Source of the DNA: Glebionis coronaria
Lineage: Eukaryota; Streptophyta; Magnoliopsida; Asterales; Asteraceae
DNA: 64,000 nt
Direction: 5' to 3'
NCBI GenBank assembly: GCA_025667525.1
Contig: CM046882.1
Span: 521,632,618-521,696,617, forward strand
The notes below the pieces were generated by a model. The model searched no databases and was not told the DNA's origin. It was given only the letters and a program-made list of their open reading frames with translations. Below, in pieces: positions 24,274-35,544 of this stretch (position 1 is its first letter; the number at the start of each line of letters is the position of its first letter). The position numbers and the translations under genes were made by a program.

Positions 24274-25782
24274 TTAGTTCATGGGGAACGTGGTGAGGGA
24301 TGGAATCATCTCGTGAGAGATGTCCTCACCAAAGTACAGCTTCAGACGCTGGCCATTCACCTTGAAATTGGGCCCATTTGGCTGAGAAAGCTCAATGGTC
24401 CCATATGGAAAGACTTTGGCGACGGTGAATGGACCAGACCAGCGGCTCTTCAACTTGCCAGAGAAGATCTTCAACTGAGAGTTAAAAAGTAAGACTTGAT
24501 CACCAACGTGGAACTCTCGGTTCTTGATTTTTGCGTCATGAAGGATCTTCGTCTTCTCTTTGTAGATCAGCGAGTTCTCATAAGCTTCATTCCTCAGTTC
24601 GTTGAGCTTGTTGAGTTGAGTCTTGCGATGATCACCGGCTTTGTTGATGTCGAAGTTAGCCCACTTCAAGGCCCAGTGTGCCTTATGCTCCAGCTCGATG
24701 GGAAGGTGGCATGCTTTCCCGTACACAAGATGATACAGTGTACAACCGATCGGGGTCTTATAAGCAGTACGGAAAGCCCACAGAGCATCATCTAACTTAT
24801 CGGCCCACGCGACACGATGCTCTCCCACAGTACGCTCCAAAATTCGCTTCAATCCACGGTTGGATATCTCGGCCTGCCCATTGGTTTGGGGATGATAGGC
24901 GGTGGAAAGACGGTGATTGACACCATACTTAGCCATGACTCTTGCAAATTGATCGTTGCAAAAATGAGTCCCGCGGTCACTGATAATAGCACGAGGAACG
25001 CCGAATCGAGCGAACAGCGATTTCAAAAAGTTACAAACCACCCTTGCATCATTAGTAGGTAAAGCTTTGGCTTCAACCCACTTTGAAACGTAGTCAACGG
25101 CTACAAGGATGTATTTGTTTCCTTTAGATGAAGGGAATGGCCCCATAAAGTCGATACCCCAAACATCAAAGATTTCACATTCCTGAATGAAATTCTGAGG
25201 CATCTCGTCTTTATGAGTGATCTTGCCTTGATTTTGGCAGGCATCACAACGTTTAACCATCTCGTGAGCATCACGATAGATGGTGGGCCAATAAAATCCC
25301 GAATCAAACACTTTTTTGGCGGTGTAGTTGGGACCAAAGTGACCACCGGTGGGTCCTTTGTGGCAAGCATTAAGGATTTCGAAAGCTGCCGGTCCATCAA
25401 CACATCGGCGAATAATCAAGTCGGCACATTGTTTGAAAAGATACGGGTCATCCCAAAAGTAAGTCTTGATGTCTTTGAAGAACTTTTTCTTTTGCTGGGA
25501 TGTTAACCCGTCAATAAGAATTCCACCCGCCAAGTAGTTTGCAATGTCCGCAAACCACGGGGTTTCGTCAGCAGTCGAGTTGATAGACATTACGGTCTCC
25601 AAGGGAAAAGAATCATTGATTTCTTTGTTCGGATGATCCCCCTGGTAAGGATCCTCAAGTCTACTGAGATGATCCGCGGCTAGGTTTTCTGCTCCTTTTT
25701 TATCGCGAATTTCGATTTTAAATTCTTGGAGTAGCAAAACCCAGCGAAGAAGTCTTGGTTTGGAATCTTGCTTTGTCAACAA
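24274..25782 (-). CDS. Athila-type integrase (with RNase H end)
   Basis: A 502-codon open frame, the C-terminal third of the polyprotein. It begins in the RNase H/connection region ([19 protein letters not shown]). The zinc-binding domain has H...H ([15 protein letters not shown]) and CDACQNQGK. The catalytic core shows D in [11 protein letters not shown] in SDRGTHFCN and E in [11 protein letters not shown] (DD35E arrangement). A C-terminal GPFTV...YGTIEL region follows. It integrates the cDNA into host DNA. The start is not genuine: an in-frame TAG at 25783-25785 precedes it. The frame is otherwise intact to the stop at 24274. Confidence 0.93.
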   Translation of the reverse strand: MLTKQDSKPRLLRWVLLLQEFKIEIRDKKGAENLAADHLSRLEDPYQGDHPNKEINDSFPLETVMSINSTADETPWFADIANYLAGGILIDGLTSQQKKKFFKDIKTYFWDDPYLFKQCADLIIRRCVDGPAAFEILNACHKGPTGGHFGPNYTAKKVFDSGFYWPTIYRDAHEMVKRCDACQNQGKITHKDEMPQNFIQECEIFDVWGIDFMGPFPSSKGNKYILVAVDYVSKWVEAKALPTNDARVVCNFLKSLFARFGVPRAIISDRGTHFCNDQFARVMAKYGVNHRLSTAYHPQTNGQAEISNRGLKRILERTVGEHRVAWADKLDDALWAFRTAYKTPIGCTLYHLVYGKACHLPIELEHKAHWALKWANFDINKAGDHRKTQLNKLNELRNEAYENSLIYKEKTKILHDAKIKNREFHVGDQVLLFNSQLKIFSGKLKSRWSGPFTVAKVFPYGTIELSQPNGPNFKVNGQRLKLYFGEDISHEMIPSLTTFPMN

Positions 25783-27476
25783 CTACTTCAGCGCGGAATG
25801 ATCGGTATACACAATTGTGGTGGAAAGGACAAGATAGGGGCGGAATTTTTCAAAAGCATAGACAACAGCTAAAAGCTCTTATTCGGTTGTCGTATAATGC
25901 AATTGTGCCCCCGTCATTGTCTTGCTAGTGTAATGGATTGGTTGGAAGTGTTTGTTCACTCTTTGTCCCAGAACCGCACCAATAGCAAAGTCACTAGCAT
26001 CGCACATCAATTCGAAGGGAAGCTCCCAGTTAGGGGTAACCAAGACGGGTGCCTTAGTTAGCTTATCCTTAAGCGAGTTGAAGGCTTCAAGACACTCTTT
26101 GGAAAAGATAAAAGGAGTATCTTTTTCCAAGAGGTGGGTCATCGGGCGAGCAATTTGAGAAAAATCTTTGATGAATCGACGGTAGAAGCCCGCATGACCC
26201 AGAAAACTTCTCACACCCTTCACGGTTGAAGGTGGAGGCAACTTGGCGATAACATCGACTTTAGCACGGTCTACTTCCAGACCGGCTTTGGAAATCTTGT
26301 GTCCTAGCACGATGCCTTCTTTTACCATAAAATGGCATTTTCCCAATTCAGAACAAGGCGAGTGTCTTCGCACCGCTTAAGCATACGTTCCAAATTGGCA
26401 AGGCAAGAAGAGAAGGAATCCCCGAAGACCGAGAAATCATCCATGAAGACTTCCATGGTTTGTTCAACCATGTCATGGAAGATAGCTAACATGCACCGTT
26501 GGAAAGTCCCGGGCGCATTACATAAGCCAAAAGGCATCCTTTTGTAAGCAAATGTGCCATAGGGACAAGTGAATGTTGTCTTCTCTTGATCTTGGGGATC
26601 GATGGGTATTTGGAAATAACCCGAGAAACCATCAAGAAAGCAGTAATATTCATTACCCGCTAAACGTTCAAGCATTTGGTCCATAAAAGGTAGAGGGAAA
26701 TGATCCTTTCTCGTAGCATCATTGAGTTTGCGGTAGTCTACACAAACTCTCCACCCAGTAACGAGACGAGTGGAAATCAACTCGTTGTGTTCATTGGGAA
26801 CAACGGTTATTCCGCCCTTCTTGGGCACACAATGGATTGGACTAACCCATGGTGAATCCGAAATAGGGTAAATCATACCCGCATCAAGAAGTTTGATAAC
26901 CTCTGTTTTGATGACGTCATGGATTTTTGGATTCACCCTTCGTTGGCTTTGAATTGTGGGCTTAAAGTCGTCCTCCATGAGAATTTTGTGTGTGCAGAAG
27001 TGAGGATCAATTCCACGAATATCTGAAATCTTCCAAGCAATAGCCTTCTTATGATCTTTCAACACGGCGACAAGTCTGGCTTTTTCTTCTTCTTTTAGGT
27101 CCTTTGCGATGATGACGGGCGACTTCTTCTCTTCTTCAAGGAATACATACTCGAGATGGGGCAGCAACTCCTTAAGTTCTAAATCCGGAGGATTTTCGAC
27201 GGGAGGCGTATTCGAAGTCGGAGTATCGATAGCAATGACCGTGGGAGATGGAGTAGAAGGATTGTCTTCGTTGAGAAGATTGTCAAAGAAATTCATGTCT
27301 TCATCCCCATTGGTGGGAGAATCATCATTAGCTAAATTCACATCTCCCATGGTGTCTTCAAGATTGTTCCAAAACAAATCACTATCTCCAAATAGAGACA
27401 ATGATGAATCGATAGAGGCAACGGTTTCAACATTGGGAAGAGAAGTAGGAATACTTTTGCAAGCATTTTGGAAGTG
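25783..27476 (-). pseudogene. Athila-type reverse transcriptase and RNase H (lesions)
   Basis: The RT starts in the frame at 26322-27401: LPHLEYVFLEE, VNPKIHDVIKTEVIKLLDAG, GWRVCVDYRKLN, FPLPFMDQMLERLAG, FTCPYGTFAYKRMPFGLCNAP and catalytic MEVFMDDFSVFG. A one-base deletion near 26340 (after VLNWE) shifts the frame; the continuation at 25879-26373 carries GHKISKAGLEVDRAKVD, GFYRRFIKDFS and RNase H start ELMCDASDFAIGAVLGQR. TAA at 25879-25881 and TAG at 25783-25785 break the RNase H. It makes cDNA from the element RNA; this copy cannot. Confidence 0.93.
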
Positions 27477-29953
27477 TTATTCACAAGCCTCATCAAGAAC
27501 GTCAATACAATTAACACTCTCGTTTGAATAAGGTTGTTTAGACAACTTTCCCATGTTGAAGACGATTTTATCGTCACCCACTCTCATGATAAGCTCACCG
27601 GCTTCAACATCGATGAGAGTGCGACCGGTCCTCAGGAATGGACGACCCACGATCAAGGGAACACGAGGGTCCATCTCGTAGTCGACGACGACGAAATCAG
27701 CAGGAAAAGTGAATTTGTCGACCCTACAAAGACGTCTTCGGCTATCCCCACTGGATAAGCAACCGTATGGTTGGCTAATTCCAAAGTCATTTTGGTGGGG
27801 ACTAGCTCTGGGAGAGATAATTGCTTCCAAACGCTTAGAGGCATAAGATTAATACTGGCACCTAGATCGGCTAGGGCCATGCAATTCTCTACTCCCGGAA
27901 AGTTGCAAGGGATAAGGAAACGACCCGGATCACCAAGCTTGGTTGGCAATTTCCTTAAGAGCACTGCAGAGCAATTCTCATTAAGTTGGGTGTTGGCAAT
28001 ATCGAGGAGCTTTTCCTTGTCGCTCAGAAGATCTTTAAACATTTTCGCGTATTTGGGCATGTGAGCGAGAGCCTCAGCGAAGGAGATGTTAAAATTCAAT
28101 TGTTTGAACATCTTAAGAAAGTTCGAAACTTGAATATCGTCTTTGCTTTTGAGCTTCTCTTTCCTCAACCTAGATGGATAAGGTATATTGGAAGAAGAGG
28201 AAGGTTTTGGGAGAATAGGATCACTCACATCCTTGGGTGGAGGAGGGGTCAAAGGAAGAGGTGGAGAAATTGGGGCAGGAGAAGGATGAGGAATAGAAGC
28301 AGGTGACTCGTTCTCCTTAGTCACAATCCCCGGTGGAGGTATAGGAAGCTCGGGTTCCTTGGTACCTTTACCACTTCGAGTAGTGATTGCTTTCATCTCC
28401 CCTCTTGGATTCGCAACGGTGTTACTCGGAAGAGTACCCGAAGAAGAGGGTTGATTACCTTGGAAGAAACCAGCCATCATGTTCCTCAGATCATTAGTTT
28501 GGCTATCCAACGTATTTCTCATGTCGGCTCTCAGATCGTTCCCTTGTTTGACCAAATCTGCTTTCAAGTTGCGCACTTCTTGTTGGAGATTTTCCACGAT
28601 CACATCATTGGTCCTCATGTAGGTTGCAACCTCTTGGTGTAATGCAGTGGGTTGGTTTGGAGGAGCATTGTATGCGGGTGGTTGATAAGCAGGTTGTTGG
28701 TAAACTTGGTTGTTACGTTGAGGTGGTTGTTGCTGCTTGTGAGGAGGGATGTATGATGTACGAGGTTGTTGTTGTTGTTGAGGAGAGCGATTGAGGTTTT
28801 GTTGTTGGTCTGAGTTGGTTGGGGGAAAACCAGGTGGGGAAAGATAATTGTTAGAACGGTAGCTCAGCAAGTTACGGTCACCTTGAGGACGGGCTTGATA
28901 AGCAGGTTGAGGATAGGTTCCATAAGCTGCATTCACATTCTCTGCAGGGTAATCTTGAGTAGCGGTACAAGTGGTGTAAGAGTGAGGACCACCGCATATC
29001 TCACAAGGTTGGCTGACAGCGTTAACTTGAGCGTTTTTAGCGTTGCTGCTGTTGTTGTTCTTAACGGTGTGGGTGACAAGAGATTCAAGAAGCGTAGTGA
29101 TTTTGTCCAGTCGCTTGTCGCTGTCATTAGTGCTAGCACTAGCGACATTGTTCCGAACACTCTTGGTTTGCACACGAGATTTATTCTCAATGATGTCCCA
29201 AGCAGCATTGGAAGTCTTAGCCAAAAGATTACCCCCCGAGGCACTGTTTAGTGAATCTGGGTCACTCATGCTTAAACCATTGTAAAAAGTATTGATTTGA
29301 TGTACTTTGGTAAAACCATGTTGTGGGCATTTTCTTAAAAGATCTTTAAAACGATCCCAAGATTCACTGAACGACTCATTGTACTTTTGTTCAAAATTTA
29401 TGATTTCATTCCGCAAAGCGGTAGTACGAGAGGGTGGGAAAAAGTAATTGATAAACTTTGTTTCCAAATCCGTCCACGAGAGAATACTCTGTGGCGGTTC
29501 CTTAGCAAGCCAATGCCGGGCTTGTCCCTCTAAAGAAAAGGGAAAAAGTTGTAACCTAATAACCTCTTGTGGCACCCCATTGAACTTGACCGTGTTGGTG
29601 AGTTGCAAGAATCTCTTGATGTGGTCGTGTGGGTCATCAATGGTACGTCCCAAGAATGGTTGAGCGGAGACCATCTGGATAAAGCCTGATTTTAGCTCAA
29701 AGTTGTTGGCGGCAATTGGAGGTATGACAATTGGGTCAGTGTTGCCATCTACATGAGCTTGCAGCAATTCAATCATCGGGCGATTATCCGGAAGAGGCTC
29801 ATTGTTGTTATTATTGTTCATGTTGTTGAAAGGTGGGTTGTTGTTGTTATTATTGTTGTTTGGAGGTGGTATGTTATTGTTGTTTTGTACACCGGCCATG
29901 TCTAAGTGATCGAGAGGCTCGGGCTCTTGATAAGACGTGGATCGAGTGCGCAT
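27477..29953 (-). pseudogene. Athila-type Gag-protease (one frameshift, one stop)
   Basis: ATG at 29953. An Asn/Pro-rich N-terminus (poly-Asn near residues 25-50) precedes the gag core (DPHDHIKRFLQLTNT, LFPFSLEGQARHWL, FINYFFPPSRT, FKDLLRKCPQHGF). A zinc knuckle of CX2CX3HX4C type (CEICGGPHSYTTC) is followed by a Gln/Pro-rich region. The protease reads ALADLGASINLMP, with Leu where D-S/T-G is usual (DLG). A one-base loss near 27718-27724 shifts to the next frame (KFTFPADFVVVDYEMDPRVP, LIVGRPFLRTGR). An in-frame TAA at 27477-27479 then separates it from RT. Confidence 0.92.
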
Positions 29954-30153
29954 ACACCTGCAAAAGAACGAACAAAGAAAAACAAAGCAAAAATATTTTT
30001 GGTTTTTGTGTTTTTTAATTTTTTTTTGTATTTTTGAAAATTTTATATTTTTTAGGATTTTGTTTTGAAATTTTTTATGAAAAAGTAACGTTCACGGGGA
30101 ACGGATCCCAAAATCCAAGTTCTCACAAAAAACTTTTGATCTTAACAAGAAGA

Positions 30154-30169
30154 GCCGGCAGCGGCGCCA
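30154..30169 (-). promoter_or_regulatory. Primer-binding site of the Athila-type element
   Basis: Minus sense TGGCGCCGCTGCCGGC, two bases from the LTR end. It resembles the tRNA-Asp-type PBS (TGGCGCCGTTGCCGGGG) used by Athila-like elements. The identical site occurs at 44900-44915 in the non-autonomous partner. Confidence 0.9.
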
Positions 30170-30171
30170 TT

Positions 30172-31833
30172 TGATACTTGCGTTTTTGTATGGGTTCAGA
30201 TTATACTCTCGATATCCTCTCGAATTGATCTCGGCTCTAAGTGGAATGATTTGTTCTTGGTTAGTAAAAAGGTGTTGGTTTGTTTATTTATTTTAAACTA
30301 AAAACAATTAAATGTAAATGACGTTGAGCAAATTAAAGCTTTGGAAGATTAAACTAAATTGACGATTAAAAGTAAGTGCTTTAAAACGTAAAGGAAAGAT
30401 TAGAAAATTACTTTGAAAACTTAATTGAATTAATGCTTAAAAACTTGTTCTATCGGAATATCGAAAATTATTTCTATCGGAATGTAAGAAAATCAAAAGC
30501 ATCGGAATGTAATCATAGCTACCATCGGAATGTCCATGTTTGGTACTATCGGAATGTTCAAAAACCAAGCTGTCGCAATGACTTACTATCGGAATATGGA
30601 GAACAAAAATTTGCCAGAGTTTCGACCAGGAAAGGGACCTAAACCCCGTCGGAATGTGCGATCGCAATACGCGATCGCAATCCCAGATCGGAATTGGGGG
30701 AACTACCACCAGATCGCAAAGTAAAACCCTCTTGGGTTATTGCGATCTAAACCAATGAAGCTGTCGGAATATGTTTAAAACCCTTGTATTGCGATGGAAG
30801 GAATGCAGTTCCGAAATGGGTGGTAACTAAAATTTCAACAAGCATACACAATAAGCCACCTTAACCGGAACTTTAAACAACTCAAAATAAAACTTAAATT
30901 TGACAACTTTTGAAAACGTAAACCATGAACTTAATGAAAAGAACTTTTATAAGACTAAAACTTATATGAAATCCGAAAATAATAAGCTTGAACAATGAAT
31001 AGGCCAATAAACATGGAGAGCTTATAACCTATTCGTGAGAGAGCTTAAAGAGAAACAAGAAAAATCAAACTTTTAACACGAGCTCATTCACCAAATACAA
31101 ACCGTATGAAGTGATACAATCGGATCAAAGATCTTGACAAATCAAAAAAAAGTAGAAGAAAATTAAAGAACTTGAAAGCTTAACTAAAATAAGATAGATG
31201 AAATCCCAAATACAAAGATTTAAGGAAGCTTGAATTAAAAGATGAAAAACAAAGAAAAAGTTTAGTGAGAGAAAGTATAGAACTTTCTCTCTCTAGAAAC
31301 TAGAGAAAAATAAAAAAAACTAAAGACTATCTAAGCTAAGTATGTGAAATTTGTGAAGTAAGGGCCTTTATATAGGCGTGTGTATGGGCTTGTGAATGGG
31401 CTTTGATATCGGGCTTCTTTTCTTCTCTCTTCTTTAGTCTTCACGCTTCTTTAAATAAACGTTTCCGACTTTAGATTTTTAGAAGTGTCGGTGAATAATT
31501 CCAACTCGTCTTATAATCTTTTGTTAAATAGACTCGAATTCTTCGACATATATGAATCTTCCATCTTTGGCTCTATTCTTCGATAAATCTTCAAATAGGC
31601 ACAATGACTTCAAATCTTTTGCATCTCTTGGACAATAGATTTCGTCTTGAGTCTTTTTCCTTGATAAAACCCGTGCAATCCCATGTTTTCTTCAATATTC
31701 ATCCGGTTGACTCTGAAAACACAATAAACACAAAAACCACGCATAATTCCAAACAAATGATATTAAATACGTGTTTTAGTCTTGTTTTAGCCAGAATTAA
31801 GTGGTAAAAGGATGGGTGTTTTCACACCTATCA
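30172..31833 (-). mobile_element. 5' LTR of the Athila-type element
   Basis: 1,662 bp, TGATAGG...GTATCA in minus sense. TATA box at 31367-31374. Carries the ATTSCGAY array at 30450-30815. The last ~36 bp before the PBS (30172-30208) differ from the 3' LTR at about a third of positions, although only about ten differences are seen in the other ~1,620 bp. Confidence 0.95.
30450..30815 (-). repeat. ATTSCGAY motif array in 5' LTR leader
   Basis: Same array as 20980-21345, located in the 5' LTR and so in the leader of the genomic RNA. One unit kept as CGGAAT here is CAGAAT in the other LTR, a change expected from decay of a methylated CG. Confidence 0.85.
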
Positions 31834-33496
31834 GGAGATTATGTTCGAACACTGCTTCGAGAAGCTTCCAACAAGCATCAAGTCAAAGTTGAGGAACACG
31901 CAAACTGATCTCGTCGGATTTGCTGGGGAAGTAGTCAAACCAATGGGAAAGATCGAGTTAGAAGCCAGTTTCGGATCAGATAGCTTAGTCCGAAGAACTC
32001 ACATGAAGTTTGTAGTGATCAGCGCCCCGTCACCGTACAATGTGATCCTAGGGAGGACAGGCATCCGAATCCTCCGAGCTGTACCGTCAACCATTCATGC
32101 CATGATGAAGTTTCCCACTTCGAGAGGGGTAGCCTCGCTAGTCTCTCGATCAGTCATCGTCTCGGAATGCAGGCAAATAGCAAAAAGGCAAGCGCCAACG
32201 CCCACAACAAACAACAAGACCGTGACGGCTGAGTTACCATCCGGTACAGAAAGCATCATGATTAACCCTGCTTATCTGGAACAGTTTACCACTATCGGGG
32301 GCGGATTAACTGTAGCTTGCCAAACAGCATTAAAGAACCTGCTGAAAGACAACTTGGATGTATTTGCATGGGAACCATCAGATATGACAGGAGTGTCGAT
32401 GCGAATCATGCAACATAACTTGAATGTCAATGAGAGATTAGACCCGGTATGTCAGAAAAGACGAAGGCTAGGATCCGAAAAGAGCAAGGCCGTAACCAAA
32501 GAAGTGGAAGAATTAGTGGCGGCAGGAATAGTCAGATCAGTAAAGTACCCAACGTACATCACCAACCCGGTCATGGTGAAAAAGAGTGATGGGTCGTGGA
32601 GGATGTGCGTAGATTTCAAAAATCTTAATTCAGCATGTCCGAAGGACTACTACTCACCTTCGGACATTGATGAAAAAATTGAATCCGTAGTAGAATCTCG
32701 CTTTAAGTGTTTCTTGGACGCATACAAGGGTTACCATCAAATCCAAATGTCCCCGGAAGATGAAGAGAAGACAGCCTTTTATACGGATCAAGGCACTTTT
32801 TGCTACACTAAGATGCCCTTCGGATTGAAAAATGTCGGAGCAACATATCAAAGACTGGTTGACTCAGCCTTTCAAAGTCAGATAGGACGAAATATAGAGG
32901 CATACATTGATGACATGGTGATAAAGAGTAAGGATGAAAGGAGCATGTTAGCAGACGTGGCAGAAACCTTTGACAACCTCAGACAAATCAACATGAAGCT
33001 GAATCCGGTCAAGTGCTCGTTTGGGGTAGAAGAAGGCAAATTCTTGGGATACATCATTACTGCGGAAGGTATACAAGCCAATCCGAAGAAGACTAGGGCT
33101 ATTATCGACATCCAATCACCAAATACATGGAAGGAAATGCAATCGTTAAGTGGCAAGTTAGCAGCTTTGAACCGATTCTTATCACGATCTGCTGAAAGGG
33201 CACTCCCATTCTTTAACACACTCAAAAATATCACAAAGGAGAACAAGCATGAGTACAAATGGACCGCGGAGGAGGAAGAGGCATTCCAGCAAATGAAAAA
33301 GTTGATCATGAACCTGCCAACCCTTACCACTCCAAGACCAAAGGAACCCCTGTACATGTACTTGGCAGCATCACAAGAGTCAATTAGAGCAGTATTGCTC
33401 ACTGAAAGGAATGGAAGACAATGTCCGATTCATTATATTGGCCGAACACTTAGTGATGCGGAAAAGAACTATTCTCCTATGGAAAACTGGCTTTAG
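31834..33496 (+). pseudogene. Tat-element protease end and reverse transcriptase
   Basis: The frame continues the Gag-protease across the Athila insertion (FEHCFEKLP, VVISAPSPYNVILGRTGI: the retropepsin fold, with VDEGAS at the active-site position instead of DTG/DSG). The RT domain follows: VKKSDGSWRMCVDFKNLN, FLDAYKGYHQIQM, FCYTKMPFGLKNVGATYQR, catalytic AYIDDMVIKS, SFGVEEGKFLGYII. The connection/RNase H start is ALNRFLSRSAERALPFF and MYLAASQESIRAVL. The frame shifts near 33485 (after NYSPMEN), so RNase H is broken. It is split from its own gag by 11.1 kb. Confidence 0.92.
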
Positions 33497-34080
33497 CCTT
33501 GCTAAAGGCATCAAGGAGACTTCGAAGGCCATGAGATAAACGTAATCACAGACCAACCAATCAAGCAGATATTAAGTAAGGCAGATGCATCTGGAAAGTT
33601 GGCTAAGTACACAATTGAGTTGGGGGCTTACAAAATAGAATACAAACCAAGAAACGCAATCAAATGGGCAAGTTTTGGCAGACTTCCTAACCGAAGCACC
33701 TATAGGTCAGGCAGCAGAAGAATTCTTCCAGGTGCCTACTCCGAAGCCGGGAAAAGATGAAACATAAATGTGGACCCTCTTTACAGACGGAGCATCCAGT
33801 GCTCAAGGAGCAGGAGCCGGATTGGTCCTCGTCAGCCCAACTGGAACTGAGTTCACTTACGCCCTCCGGCTGAATTTTGAAACCACCAATAATGAAGCAG
33901 AATACGAAGCCCTTCTGGCAGGTCTAAGAATTGCAATACAGATGAAAGTGGGAAGGATTGAGGTCCGAGTAGACTCAAAGTTGGTAGCAAACCAGGTCAA
34001 CGGAACATACGAAGCAAATTGTGATAGAATGATAAAATACCTAACCGAGGCAAAGGTTTTGATATAAAGTTTTCCCATTT
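33497..34080 (+). pseudogene. Tat-element RNase H and second RNase H-like domain
   Basis: The first part (33500-33760) is recognisable in mixed frames: VITDQPIKQILSKAD, GKLAKYTIELGAYKIEY. The second, at 33768-34067, is an archaeal-type RNase H domain: LFTDGASSAQGAGAGLVL, NNEAEYEALLAGLRIA, VRVDSKLVANQVNGTY, with catalytic D, E and D visible. Dual RNase H is a hallmark of Tat-lineage Gypsy. A stop at 34065-34067 and a frame change separate it from the integrase. Confidence 0.88.
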
Positions 34081-34087
34081 CGCAATC

Positions 34088-35481
34088 ATGAACATACCAA
34101 GGAGTAAGAATCAGAAGGCTGACGTCCTTAGCAAACTGGCAACGTTGGCATTCGACCACTTAACAAAAGAGGTCTTGGTGGAGGTTTTAAACGAAAGGTC
34201 TACCGACCGGAACGAGGTGAACACCATAGTGGAAGAAGTAGGCGACAATTGGATGACTCCCATCATTAAATGTCTCCGGGATGGAATCTGGCCAACGGAT
34301 AAGAACGAAGCACAACGTTTAAGATTGAAGTTGCACCAGTATGAAATGGTTGATGGGGTCTTATTTAAAAAGGAGTACTTAGAACCAATGCTTCGGTACG
34401 TGGGTCCGTTGCAAGCCAACTATGTCCTTCGGGAAATACACATGGGTTCGTGTAGCATGCACTTGAAGCCAAGGTCGATAGTAGCACAAGCTTTAAGATT
34501 GGTGTATTACTGGCCAACCATGCATACAGACGCAAGGGAGGAGATAGAAAAATCTGATTCATGCCAAATTCATGCACCAGTAGCAAGATTGTCAAAGACA
34601 CTGATGAAATCTATCATGGCACCATGGCCATTTTACCAATGGGGAATGGACATTCTAGGTCCATTACCAGCCTCATCCGGAAATGTGAAATACATAATTG
34701 TCGCAATTGATTATTTCACCAAGTGGATGGAGGCTAAGCCTTTAGTCAAAATATCCGGAAAGGAAGTAATCAAATTCTTTTGGGACAATGTTGTCTGCCG
34801 ATTCGAAATACCAAAGATAATAGTCACAGACAATGCTAAGCAATTCATCAATGAACCATTCAAGAGCTGGTGTTCCGACTTGGAAATCAAGCAAATCAAT
34901 ACAGCTGTAGCCCATCCACAAGCAAACGGTCTAGTCGAAAGGGCTAACAAGACTCTCATGGAAGGCATTAAGACAAGGCTGGGTCGAGAAAGGAATGGAT
35001 GGGCAGAGGAGATACTGCACATACTATGGGCCCACCGGACGTCATTGAAGCAGAGTAATGGAGAAACTCCTTTTAGCCTCACATATGGATCCGAAGCAGT
35101 CATTCCGGCTGAGATAGGAATGCCCACATATCATACAATGATGATCAATGAGAAGGACAATGATGATGCCCTGCGCATAAACTTGGACCTCTTACAGGAA
35201 AGAAGAGAAATGGCAGCTATCTGGGAAGCGAAGTACAAGACGAAGGTGGAGCAGTACTACAACAAGCGAGTTCGTCCAGTTCATTCCGCCCAGGAGACTT
35301 TGTGTTCCGAAAGAATGAAGCAAGCAGGGTTCAGAAATAAGGAAAACTTGCTCCTACATGGGAAGGCCCATACCGTGTAAGGGAAGCATACCAGAATGGC
35401 TCGTACAAGCTCCTTACCATGAAAGACAAAGAGGTCCCAAGGGTGTGGCATGCAATGAACATCAGGAGGTGTTATTTATAA
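34088..35481 (+). pseudogene. Tat-element integrase (two late lesions, zinc Cys lost)
   Basis: The open frame at 34088-35380 carries the linker SKNQKADVLSKLA, the zinc domain (REIHMGSCSMH then YYWPTMHTDAREEIEKSDSCQIH) and the catalytic core with D in WGMDILGPLP, D in VTDNAKQF and E in NGLVERANKTL. The usual KCxxC pair reads KSDSC, so one zinc-binding Cys is Ser. After VRPVHS (~35280) the frame shifts; the original frame continues as GDFVFRKNEAS, crosses a TAA near 35338 and ends in PRVWHAMNIRRCYL with stop at 35479-35481. Confidence 0.9.
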
Positions 35482-35544
35482 TTTCATTTCTATCTTGTAA
35501 CGACTCTCTCTCCCTGCAGCAAGGGAAGAGTCCAGTTTATTACT

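Larger units (their letters stand above)
20702..31833 (-). mobile_element. Athila-type Ty3/Gypsy retrotransposon, TSD GGAGA
   Basis: A minus-strand element with LTRs at 30172-31833 (5') and 20702-22364 (3'), ~99.4% identical outside the last ~36 bp of U5. Perfect 5-bp TSD GGAGA at 20697-20701 and 31834-31838. PBS, gag, protease, RT, RNase H, integrase, a long 3' region and PPT follow in order. The insertion splits the Tat protease codon for codon, so it is younger than the Tat element. The polyprotein carries two frameshifts and three stops. The domain order and GWRVCVDYRKLN-type RT agree with Athila-like elements of Asteraceae. Confidence 0.95.
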
